64,000 bases of DNA from Epiperipatus broadwayi. Taxonomy: Eukaryota; Onychophora; Udeonychophora; Euonychophora; Peripatidae. Under the pieces are notes generated by a model that worked only from the letters and a program-made list of their open reading frames with translations, was not told the DNA's origin and made no database searches. Made by a program: the position numbers and the translations under genes. The stretch lies in contig JAQFVV010000180.1 in assembly GCA_028023455.1 (NCBI GenBank), positions 620,001-684,000 on the forward strand, given 5' to 3'. Below, piece by piece: positions 10,578 through 20,235 of the stretch. Each line of letters begins with the position of its first letter. The first letter of the stretch is position 1.

Positions 10578-11996
10578 ATGGGTGGAATGCCATGTGCTAA
10601 CTGCAGCAACTTAATTTTTGGAAAACAACACAGAATTATATGTATAAATTGTAAAAATAAGTTTCATTTAACTTGTATAAAATCTCATTTAGCAGATTTG
10701 CCAAAAAATGTGGATGGATTACTAGATTATATATGTGAAAAATGTTTGTATTTAAATACTAACGAAGTAGTTGAAATGGAGGATTGTGCTCAATTTTTGA
10801 AAATACCGTCTGGGCAAATTGATTTAGAAAAATTGAAAACTACAATAGAACAAAATCTTGAAGTAGGAGATAATAGTAATAATAAATCAACAGAAGTTGA
10901 TTTAGAAATTATAAATAATGAAAAGAAAACATTTATGGATACTAATTGTTTACCGTGTCAAAAAACGTTTATTTTAGTGCAAAGCATTTTGAATATTGTT
11001 ACGGATTTATCTACTGAAATTAGATTATTAAAAGAAGAAAATATTAAAATGAAAAATATTTTATTGAATAAGAAAGTGTTTGATAATGGTTTGGGTATTA
11101 ATAATGATATTATTGAAGCTAAAATTATTAATGAAAATTACATTGCTAAAAATAGTCATGCTGGAGATTTTATTGCTGTGGATTCTGATTTCCCCCTCTT
11201 ATTTAAGGCGAACGGAAATTTTGAGGAAACAATGGGTAAATCTCAAAAGTCATTAGACAAATCTAGCTTTAAGTCAAATAAACAAAAAAGTAAAGTGTTT
11301 AAAGTTGAAAAACAAGGAAACAAAATAAATAAATCTTCAGATAATAGCATTTTGAATTCTACTATATCTACTAGATCTAATGAATCAGTGCAGATTTATT
11401 CTGAAGATAAGACGTTAAACAAGTCATATGCTTCTTGTTTAAAAGATAATAGTAATGAAAAAAATGAAGGCTTCAAAACTGTAGTTTATAAAAAAAATAA
11501 ACAAAAAAATGTTAAAAATCTAAATATTACACCTGTTATAGGCAATCAAGCCAATCATATTTTAAAAGCGGTTAAAATTAAAATGGAATTTAAAAAGTTC
11601 TTCTTGACTAGAATGAATAATGAAACTACTGCGCAAAATATTATTGAATATTTAAAAAATACGTTGCATATTAATACTGTATGCTATAAATTAAATACTA
11701 AATCTAAAAAATATTCTTCTTTTTATTTGTCTGTATATGAATGTGATACAGATAAAGTGAATACCGGAGATATTTGGCCTGATCTGGCTATAATATTACC
11801 TTTCTATGGAAACTTGAAATCTTTAAGAGGTGATGCTGATGACATCGTACAGGATATAGCATTAAATTATAATAATGATGCTGAAAAAGTAAATGAAAAT
11901 ATTTTGCTGGATGATTATGATAGTGAGAATAGTAGGCAAGCAAAAGCAAAAGATATAAATTTAGAAGAGACTTCTATTAAGTTGTGTAATAAATAG
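10578..11996 (+). CDS. LINE ORF1 protein with PHD-type zinc finger
   Basis: A 472-residue uninterrupted ORF. Residues 6-56 form a C4HC3 PHD-type finger: C6-x2-C9, C22-x2-C25, H30-x2-C33, C53-x2-C56. PHD fingers are known in ORF1 of some CR1-like LINEs. Residues about 127-165 are rich in Leu/Ile heptads (FILVQSILNIVTDLSTEIRL) and probably form a coiled coil for multimerisation. A long Ser/Asn/Lys-rich linker follows. Residues about 330-420 form a C-terminal domain with FFLTRMNNETTAQNIIEYLK and a late WPDLAIILPF block, like the nucleic-acid-binding C-terminal domain of other PHD-type ORF1 proteins. The inferred role is RNA binding and assembly of the retrotransposition particle. The start is the first ATG after the microsatellite; M4 is an alternative. 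It ends in TAG and is followed in the same frame by ORF2. Confidence 0.85.
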   Translation: MGGMPCANCSNLIFGKQHRIICINCKNKFHLTCIKSHLADLPKNVDGLLDYICEKCLYLNTNEVVEMEDCAQFLKIPSGQIDLEKLKTTIEQNLEVGDNSNNKSTEVDLEIINNEKKTFMDTNCLPCQKTFILVQSILNIVTDLSTEIRLLKEENIKMKNILLNKKVFDNGLGINNDIIEAKIINENYIAKNSHAGDFIAVDSDFPLLFKANGNFEETMGKSQKSLDKSSFKSNKQKSKVFKVEKQGNKINKSSDNSILNSTISTRSNESVQIYSEDKTLNKSYASCLKDNSNEKNEGFKTVVYKKNKQKNVKNLNITPVIGNQANHILKAVKIKMEFKKFFLTRMNNETTAQNIIEYLKNTLHINTVCYKLNTKSKKYSSFYLSVYECDTDKVNTGDIWPDLAIILPFYGNLKSLRGDADDIVQDIALNYNNDAEKVNENILLDDYDSENSRQAKAKDINLEETSIKLCNK

Positions 11997-12002
11997 CAAT
12001 CA
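11994..12002 (+). promoter_or_regulatory. TAG CAA TCA: candidate stop-codon readthrough signal between ORF1 and ORF2
   Basis: The ORF1 stop and the next two codons read TAG-CAA-TCA, which fits the UAG-CAR-YYA leaky-stop context first characterised in tobamoviruses. ORF2 continues in the same frame with no further stop. Its endonuclease homology starts only a few codons later (LHCYYQNVRGL), and the first in-frame ATG comes about 120 codons on, inside the endonuclease. Programmed readthrough would therefore give an ORF1-ORF2 fusion as the only simple way to make ORF2. A nonsense mutation in an ancestral fusion, or non-AUG reinitiation, are alternatives. Confidence 0.55.
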
Positions 12003-14742
12003 TTGCATTGTTATTATCAAAATGTACGTGGACTTAGAACTAAGACAATTGAGTTTAAGTCTGAACTCTTATTACATGAATATGATATTATTATTTTAAC
12101 TGAGACTTGGTTAAATGATGGTATTAGTAATCTAAATATATTTGATAATAGGTACTGCTTATACAGATGTGATAGAAAATATATAAATAAAACAAGAGGT
12201 GGTGGTACATTGATTGGAGTTAAAAAATGTATTAGGCATACTCAAATTATTATTAATGATGATAATATTGAATCCTGTTGGGTTGAAATAGATTTAAGAA
12301 GTAAAAAGAAAATATTATTGGGTACTCTATATTTTAGACCTACTCTCTTATATAATGAAATGGATACATTTTTGACAAAGGTTGAAGATATTTTAGTGAA
12401 ATACAAATATGATGTTATTATAGTGGGTGATTTCAATGAACCAGATTATTTGATTTGTAATAATAAGACTGTTGGTAAAAATAACAAACTATTTAGAATA
12501 AACATTTTTGTTGAATTAATCAAATTAAATCAGTTTAATAGGTTTACTAATGATAAGGGTAAAATGCTTGATCTATTATTTAGTACCATTGATTTTCTAA
12601 AATGTAATTTGGCAGATCAGGCTCTTATATCTCCTGATTCTTATCATCCATCTTTGGAATTTATAATAGATGGATCATATGAGCATATAAAATCTGTTAA
12701 TAGTATGTTCAAAGATTATAGACATGGTAATTATTATGGTCTATATAAAGCCTTGGAGAATACTGACTGGAATGTAATTTTTGTAGAAAATAATCCAAAT
12801 GAAGCTGTAAGTAAGTTTATTGATATAATTCAAAATTGTTTGGATTATTATATTCCTGTCAGATATTCACAACATAATAATAAATATCCTAAATGGTTTT
12901 CTAAAGAATTATGTAAAGGACTTAATAGGAAACATAAGTATCATAGATTATATAAATTAGCCAATGATAAAGAATTATATAAGAAATTTAGTGCATTGCG
13001 TGATTATACAAAAAATACTATGAAAAGAGATTCTGATAATCATTTAAATAGCATTGAAAATGGTTTTAAACACAATCCACAAATGTTTTGGAATTATATT
13101 AAAAATTTAAATATTGTTGGGAATAAGAATAACAAAAATAATTTAATACAGCCTTCTATGAATGAATTAGTTAGTCATTTCACAAATATGTACTCAAATG
13201 TTACTGAAAGTGATGTGATTAATATTGAGTCTGATAATAAAAGAAGTTGGAATATTGATGTAGATAAAATTAATATTACTGATGTGCTTAATGCCATAAA
13301 CAAACTTAAATCTAAATCATCTATGGGATATGATAATATTCCTAATTTTATTATTAAGGGTTGTGCAGACTGTTTGGTAATTCCATTGCATTATATAATT
13401 AATTTGTCTATTGAAAGATGCATTGTTCCTGATATATTTAAAATCTCTAAGATTGTGCCTATTTATAACGTGTGATCTTCCGAACTGATCCATGTAATTA
13501 TAGACCTATTTCAGTACTGTCTTCATTTGCTAGGATTTATGAAAGATGTATTTACAATAATATCATTACAGATATGATTAAGGTCTTGCCTAATTATCAA
13601 CATGGTTTTGTACCTGGAAGGTCTGTTGATACTAATTTAATGGTAATATCAGATCATATTGCTCATTCTCTTTCTGAACAGAAGCAACTTGATGTTATTT
13701 ATTTTGATATGTCACAAGCATTTGATAATGTGGCACATAATCATCTAATATATAAACTTAAATTAATGGGAATTAGTTCTCATTTGATTGCATGGTTTAT
13801 TAATTATTTGGAAAATAGATTCTCCTACATTTATATGGATAAAGTTAACTCTAAGTTATTCAAAAATAAAATTGGGGTACCTCAGGGTGGAATATTAGCA
13901 CCTTTACTTTTTAATGTTTTTTATGTTTGATCTTGATCAAAATATTAAAAAAAGTATGATACTTACCTATGCAGATGATTGTAAATTATTTAAAAGAATT
14001 AGTACATATGATGATCATATTGATCTTCAAAAAGATATTATTTATTTTAAAGAATGGTGTAAATTTAATAATATAAAAATAAATATAAGTAAAATATGTA
14101 TTGTCTCTTATACCAATAAAACAGATAGATCTGTTTATCATTACATGATTGATGAAGATGTTATTATATACAAAGAAGTTGTTTCTGATCTTGGACTTAT
14201 ATTTTGTAAGAATTTTAATTTTAATGAGCATGTAAAATATATTATAAGTAAAGCATATAGACGGATGGGATGTATTTTGAGATTTGGCAGAGACTTATCT
14301 CCTTGTATAAAGTACATGTTATTCTGTTCTCTTGTTGTACCTTTATTGGAGTATGGATCTTCTATATGGAATTTGGATTTGGCTTACATTGAATCTAAAA
14401 TTTCTAATGTAGAGAAAAGATTTATTAAAATAATAAAGGGAGAAAATTTAAATCTTAAAACAATATTAACTGAAAGAAGACTAACTAAAGATATGGTATT
14501 TTTAAAAAAGTTGATTGATGGAAAAATTGATGTAAACGATTGTATATCCAAAATTGAATTAAGAGTTCCTTCTCATTCACTAAGGGAAGTGTACACTTTT
14601 AATATTAATAAAACTAAAAACTCTTATAAATAAATCTGTCATTAACAGATTACAAAAGTTATATAATCAAAAATTTAATGACATTGATGTTTTTTGTGAT
14701 TATTTTATAAATAATGTTAAAAAGAAATTGAATCTATTGTAG
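11997..14742 (+). pseudogene. LINE ORF2: AP-like endonuclease and reverse transcriptase, three frameshifts
   Basis: The first segment, to 13475, holds the endonuclease: YYQNVRGL at the N terminus, ILTETWL with the catalytic Glu, VGDFNEPD, and DLLFST. The usual SDH motif reads SYH in DSYHPSLEF. It continues into the pre-RT region (SSMGYDNIPNF) and IVPIYN. A frameshift at about 13470 leads to the second segment, to 13930: NYRPISVLSS, QHGFVPGRSVD, motif A YFDMSQAFDNV, and motif B GVPQGGILAPLLFN. A shift in the T run near 13918 leads to the third segment: motif C LTYADDCKLF, then DLGLIF and LLEYGSSIWN. A third shift at about 14630 leads to the C-terminal frame (NRLQKLYNQKF) and TAG at 14740. ORF2 nicks target DNA and reverse-transcribes the element RNA. 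This copy cannot make an intact enzyme as written, although the homopolymer shift could be a sequencing error. Confidence 0.85.
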
Positions 14743-14922
14743 ATAACATGTGTTTATATATATTTAATTATGAATTGTAATTTTCCTTATTGTATATTTT
14801 TATTAATGTTACTATATTGAATAATGTTTTGTTTGTTTTGTATATTTATTTGTAATCTTGTGTATTTCTTTTAAAGCGAAAGTGTTGAAATGCACATAAT
14901 AAATAAGAATTGAATTGAATTA
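14743..14922 (+). other. LINE 3' UTR with GAATT-repeat tail
   Basis: A+T-rich untranslated tail ending in 'gtgttgaaatgcacataata', a few bases, then AATTGAATTGAATT and the TTA microsatellite. No poly(A) tail is present. Short tandem-repeat tails are the norm for the CR1/L2 group. Confidence 0.65.
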
Positions 14923-14970
14923 TTATTATTATTATTATTGTTGTTGTTATTAATAATAATAATAATATAG
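14920..14970. repeat. (TTA)n-(TTG)n-(TAA)n microsatellite at the LINE 3' end
   Basis: About ten TTA units, then three TTG units, then TAA/AAT units to 14970. It could be the LINE tail grown by slippage or the remaining part of a pre-existing TTA target tract. Compare 10525-10565. Confidence 0.9.
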
Positions 14971-15648
14971 CAGTCATTTATATATATATTGAAAGTTATG
15001 AACTATTTTTGAAAAGAAAAGTAGATATTTTAAATTCATAAATTTTCTCGTGAATATGATTGGAATAAGTTCTATTTTTTAATGCAACTCATTTTAATTG
15101 GGGAGTATACTAAAATATAATAAGTATTCTTATAATATGAAATTTTATTGTACCCTAACTCCTAAGTATAATGTAATCTATTGAAAACCATTATTTTGAG
15201 TGTGAATGTTCATATGTTTCTTTATAGCAGTTTTTCTGCTTAAATAAAGTGTTTGTGATAAACAATTTATATGCTCTGTGAAAATTCATAATAACACACC
15301 ATTTCCATTTACAAAACCAATACTTCCAATAACATTTGGCCAAAGTTTACTATTTGTACCAACATGTACATTAAAGTTTCATGGAACAAAAATTCTATTT
15401 TTTCAATTATTATTGTTATAATAATAAACAGCGAGGAATAAAATCTTTCTCTGAATCTAAGTTTGGAGTAATAATTGTGTAATTTTTTTGTATAACTTAA
15501 ATGATATGTGAAAAAAATCTTGTTTTGGCATTAATGTAATTTAATATATATTGAGAATAATTTTTTTTTCAGAATAACAATTATTAACTTATTAAAAGAG
15601 AGCTACATTTTTTAATTTGTCATATGACAAATGCAAGACATTTTAAAC

Positions 15649-16181
15649 TAGCAGTCGACAACCAATGGTCAATGGACTCTAGTGATCCACAATGTATTTT
15701 TAATAGTTCACAAAGAAAGATATCTAAATTTGCTAAACTCATTTAATAAAATTTTTAAATAAATACATTTTGTTTAAGCTGTATTATTATATGTAAAATA
15801 GAACAATATTGAGTGAAAAAGCCTTAAAAATTTTGACTCCATTCACAACAAACTACTTGTATGAAAAAACATTCTCAGCTATTAAAAAGTATCACTCTCA
15901 GCTTGAAATAGAAGCTCCTTTATGTGTTGTAGTGACATCATTGGAGCCATGGATTAGTAAAATAACTTTAAACCAAGAGTAGCAAATGTCTCGCTAATTT
16001 TTTATATACATTACTAATATTTATTATTATTTTTGTGTTAAAATTAAAATTATAAATATATTTATATATCATACTCAATGCACTTATAAATTCATAACTT
16101 TAAAAATTATGTTAGTTGTCCACAATATCTAAAAGGTTACTGACTGCTAGTCTGTAATATCTAAAAGGTTGTCAACCTCTG
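15649..16181 (+). mobile_element. hAT deletion derivative with 8-bp target duplication (533 bp)
   Basis: The flanks are identical 8-mers TTTTAAAC at 15641-15648 and 16182-16189, the target-site length of hAT transposons. The left end is TAGCAGTCGACAACC and the right end is the inverse of CAGAGGTTGACAACC, agreeing at 11 of 15 positions. Inside (15821-15982) is a remnant of the transposase C terminus. The element has lost most of the transposase, so it is non-autonomous. Confidence 0.85.
15821..15982 (+). pseudogene. hAT transposase C-terminal (dimerisation) fragment
   Basis: A 54-codon in-frame stretch, stop included, contains ALKILTPFTTNYLYEKTFSA, IKKYHSQL and a closing VVTSLEPWISKI. This is the order of the hATC dimerisation domain of ZBED5-like animal hAT transposases, where 'PFTTTYLCE..FS.L..IK.KYRS.L' is conserved, followed by 'L....I..L'. 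It ends at TAG (15980). The zinc-finger and catalytic parts are absent. It lies fully inside the hAT element and cannot encode an active transposase. Confidence 0.75.
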
Positions 16182-16189
16182 TTTTAAAC

Positions 16190-19100
16190 TAATAACAATA
16201 ATAGGAGTAATTAAGTTTGTAAGAAATAGTTGTAAAAAAGAAAATTTTATATAAAAAAATAAAATATATTTTTTCTTTCTTTTATATTTATTTTAATTCT
16301 TTAGTTTTTCTTTTAAAAAAGAAAAATAAGTAAGTAAAATCTTTAAAAGGATGTTCATCAATTTTAAGCAGGAAAAAAAAAAACTATTAACATTTTTTCA
16401 AAAATTGTCAATTAAAAAGGATTCTCTACACATACATGTATAATGTTTTTAATCTAAAGTATAATTAAAGGATTATATATTTCAAATAATTAAAAGCAAA
16501 AAATGACTACAGAAAATTTTTTCAATAATTAGTGTAATTGGAATTTTTAATCAATTTTTAAAAAATGGGAAATAATCTTTTTATGAAAAAAGAATTAATT
16601 AATTGGTCCAGGTTTAATGCTATCATGTCTTGGGTCATCTGTGATTGGATAAATTATATTTTTCTAAAAGATAAAGTATAGATTGATGCAGTTCTTCAGT
16701 GACTGCTCAGTCTGTCTTGATCTAACTATTGAGAAGAGAGCAGCAGTGGTAGTCCCTGTATAGTTGTTGAGAGCAGCAATAGCAACTCAGTTTTTAAGAG
16801 TAGAACAATGAGAAGTTAAGCTTTTACATTAAAGTTCACTTCTAATCTTCAAAAATGATTTGTGAAATGGAGTTGAAAAAACCATGAGACAACTTTTAGG
16901 TAAAAGCTGAGGATAATACTTCTGGGAGAAATTTGCAGCAAGCTTTGTGTGTCCATCCAAAATCATGTTTGATGCAGCCATGCTAACCCACCTGAAAATT
17001 ATATTGTAAAATTGATAAATTTAATTTGTATTAATCTACTCTGATAATTAATATAAATTTAAACTGAATATTTGAAACTACAAAAAACATTAATGGAAAA
17101 ACTTTTAATGGAAATAATACATAAATTCATCTTGTGTTAACCCACTCTGGAAATTATAATTTTAAACTGAACATTTAAAGCTGCAAGAAGGAAAAACTAA
17201 CTTAAAAAAACACTGAAAATTATAAATCAATGCTAAAATAAGATACTGTAGTATGCATATCTTTATAAATGTTTAAGAAGTAATAATTGATATAAAATCA
17301 ATATTAAAATAAGATTATAATGTACACATCTTCCTTTATAATCATTTAATTATTTAAGTAATAACTGATATTGAAATAATTAAAATTGGGTATTGTTTTA
17401 TTAGCCACTGTACATCACTTGTTGGTGCTATTTCTGTCCAAAAACATATCAATGTAACATTTCTGGGCTGGCCTGACTTTTTTTTACTTCTAATAGGAAA
17501 TTATGCTGGGGGATTTTCTTTTTTCAAATTTATGCTATTCTACATTAAGCCAACAAAAAAATTCCTTTAAAAAATACTTTTTTGGTTCCTTCCTTCAAAT
17601 TTATGTTATTGGACTGCAAATTGTCGCTATTCTTGTAATAGTAGATTAAACATTTCAATAACCAAAAAAAAAACATTCATTTCAAAACTAACTTGACCTG
17701 ATTCTTGTAACATTTTTAAACAAAAGTGGGAAAAATTAAACCCAAAAAAACTATTTCAATTGATTGCATTACAAATCAATCATAACACACATACATTGAT
17801 TTCAAAAATACATTATTGAAAACTATAAAATTAATCCAATTCGTTTGCAAAAAAGAATTAGCTGCTGGAAACATTCATTTCAATAAACTATTTGCAGATA
17901 ATGGCCAAACAAAAACAGGAAAAATAAAATGTCCTTGCTTTAAAGTAGTTACCAATTATGGCTGTCCATCATCTTGGTCAGTATGACCCTGAAGAGGTTT
18001 TCACCTTTGTGAAGGCATATGTGGCGGGATGTTTTGGGCCTGCAGAAAGGCAATAGTGTCAGCTTCTGTGTTGGGCAAGTTCCATAATTTGAAATGTTTG
18101 CTGTTGCCTTCAGCAACGCCATTACATGGACCATATAATGGCTATTACAATTGTAGTGTTGTATTACCTGTAGGTTCGGCCACGTAAATGGCATACTTTT
18201 GTGTTTTTGCAGAGAAACAATCCATCAAGCGATGTACAGTGGATAATAGAACAGTTCCTAAGTTTGTTTTTTAGTTCTGATAAACCATATTTGTTTTTTT
18301 TATTTTTGCCTTTCCAAATGTAAAATTTGTATGGGATCTCATTTTCAAGAAAAAAGTGAAAGGTTTTAGTTAATCTTAAATTTTTTGTATGGTGTGGTGT
18401 TTTTGATTTAATTATTTTAAAATAGGGAATAACAATTAAAGTAAATGTTAACTAATTAATAAGTATTAGCAGGAAATAACCTTGTTTGCTATATGAAATT
18501 ATATTTCTCATACAGAATGTGTTAAATTTGGGTGTCATTTTTTTGTTTTTGTGTGTTGAGGTCTATTTTCCAGCGATCTATTCTGAGAATTTGTAGGGTT
18601 TATACCATATTTTATTACAGCATTGTGCTTTAATGGTTTTGTAAATTACTGCAATAAACTAAGATAAAAATATTTTAAGCATATACATTTATATTTTCTT
18701 TTGTTCACAATCATGATCCCTAAGATCCTTGTGATTCTGAATCAGTTTGTTATATATATATATATAGATGATAATGTTTGTGTTTGGATATTCAGATAGT
18801 TCTATTGATGGGCACAGTGTTAAAGATCACCTTTAAAGTTCTTTCACTGCACTTTATTTATACAGATTGAAAATTAGCTTATAGATGGCCCATAAATTTA
18901 TGATACAATATGACCAAGAACATTGATGATGATTACCATATATCAGGATCCCAGCATTTTTTATAATAAAATACTTTAGTACCCAAGTATGTACATGCAG
19001 ATGGTTGTTTTTATATTATGCTCTAAATTTGGCATTGGTTAGGTAGTCTATATTTTGATAATGCAACTTTTAAATCCAGTCAAAAAGATGACTTCTCTTA

Positions 19101-20138
19101 CTTATGTTCAATGTTGGTGATGTAGGTTTATAACAGTTAATTGCTTACTCTATGATGATGCTCTGCTCCTTTTTTTTTGTTTATGACTATTCAGCCGATT
19201 GATGATATGCCATCATTCCATTATCCCACATGGAGCATGATGATCAAATGTTGTGGCTAGTATATAAAATGATCACATAACTTGAAATTCAATTTTGATG
19301 CAGAATTAATAGAAGAAAATTGTATTACTGTAAATATATAGATGATAAATACATTATTAAATGCTAATTGATTTATGTTATAAAAATGGGTATTAATATA
19401 ATTTAATAATATATGAAAATAGAAAATATGTCCTTTAATAAACAAATTTTGAATTTAAATATCATGTTATCATCTGCTATATAAAAATATTTATGTATTG
19501 GCTTTTTAATTAAGTATGAATTAAATCATCATTAACAAAATTTTATTCTACAAATGTAATATTTCCATTGACTCAGTTGTTAAGGACTTTTCTTGGAAAG
19601 ATGAGAGTTGATATTTAAAATAGAATAGAAAAATAAAGCCTGATTTTTGAAGATTAAATGAATCTTTTGGCTGTTGGAGTTTGTTCAGCTGTGCTTTCAG
19701 TACTGATGATGGAGTATTTTGTCATTAGCTCGAGGATGCAATGTTTTCATGCAATTCCATGGAATGTTTTGTCTCAATACTCAACCCATATTTAAGTTCT
19801 TATATATTCAGTTTTTATGGACAGTTAATATAGCCCTATCTTATGAACCCAGCCTCTAAATTTCAAAGAAAAGCAACAAGGTATAATTTTAATGTTTTGA
19901 ATTTAATTACCTCAAATTACAAGGGTTTGCAATGATATTTGCGTTATTTGTATTTAGGGTTGTCAGTAGCCTATATTGTTTAAATTGAGTCATTCTGGTA
20001 TTATAGCTGCATTGTGTATTTATAGTCTTTTCATCAGATGCTGTATCTTTCCCATAATTGCATGTTATATATATATATGAAGATATGCAAAGACAGTAAA
20101 AGAGAAGAATAAGAGTATATACTTGTAATAGAACATCG
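16190..20138. other. Intergenic DNA, nothing firmly recognised
   Basis: A+T-rich DNA with homopolymer runs. The 17949-18194 interval is less A+T-rich and the minus strand shows a stop-broken protein-like stretch (KLWNLPNTEADTIAFLQAQN) that I could not assign. A (TA)n tract lies at about 18750. No exon or complete element found. Confidence 0.45.
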
Positions 20139-20235
20139 ATTATAATATGGGATGAGAACATAAAACTTTATTAAGTTTCAGAATAGAGACATCATATATA
20201 CTAATATAAATCTAGCCTAAATGTGATGTGATCCT
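20139..20235 (+). repeat. Dispersed repeat fragment, also at 2079-2203
   Basis: Shares 'aaaacttta..aagt', 'cagaatagag..catcata' and 'aatataaatctagcctaaatg' with the fragment at 2079-2203, in the same orientation. Family unknown. Confidence 0.5.

Larger units (their letters stand above)
10566..14922 (+). mobile_element. Near full-length CR1/Jockey-group LINE with PHD-finger ORF1
   Basis: Order: a very short 5' leader, ORF1 (10578-11996), the endonuclease-RT ORF2 (to 14742, with three frameshifts), and a roughly 180-bp A+T-rich 3' UTR ending in short GAATT repeats and a TTA tract instead of a poly(A) tail. Short 3' tandem repeats are typical of the CR1/L2 group. The RT and its downstream DLGLIF...LLEYGSSIWN block are Jockey-superfamily features. 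Few stops and a nearly complete length suggest a fairly young copy. The site is sandwiched between trinucleotide repeats and abuts a Penelope-like relic on the left. Clade assignment is by motif recall only. Confidence 0.85.

Noticed and set aside
12242-12436. 64-residue minus-strand ORF inside the LINE
   Set aside because: Antisense shadow of the endonuclease reading frame.
13986-14231. 81-residue minus-strand ORF inside the LINE
   Set aside because: Antisense shadow of the RT frame, with Ile/Asn/Lys/Phe composition expected from A+T-rich DNA.
14971-15300. Continuation of the Penelope-like frame on the far side of the LINE
   Set aside because: No Penelope RT motif could be read on the minus strand here, so a clean split of that element by the LINE is not shown.
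17949-18194. 81-residue minus-strand ORF and an alternative frame with KLWNLPNTEADTIAFLQAQN
   Set aside because: Looks a little like the N-terminal part of some transposase-like proteins, but the second frame has stops and no diagnostic zinc or catalytic motif could be read.
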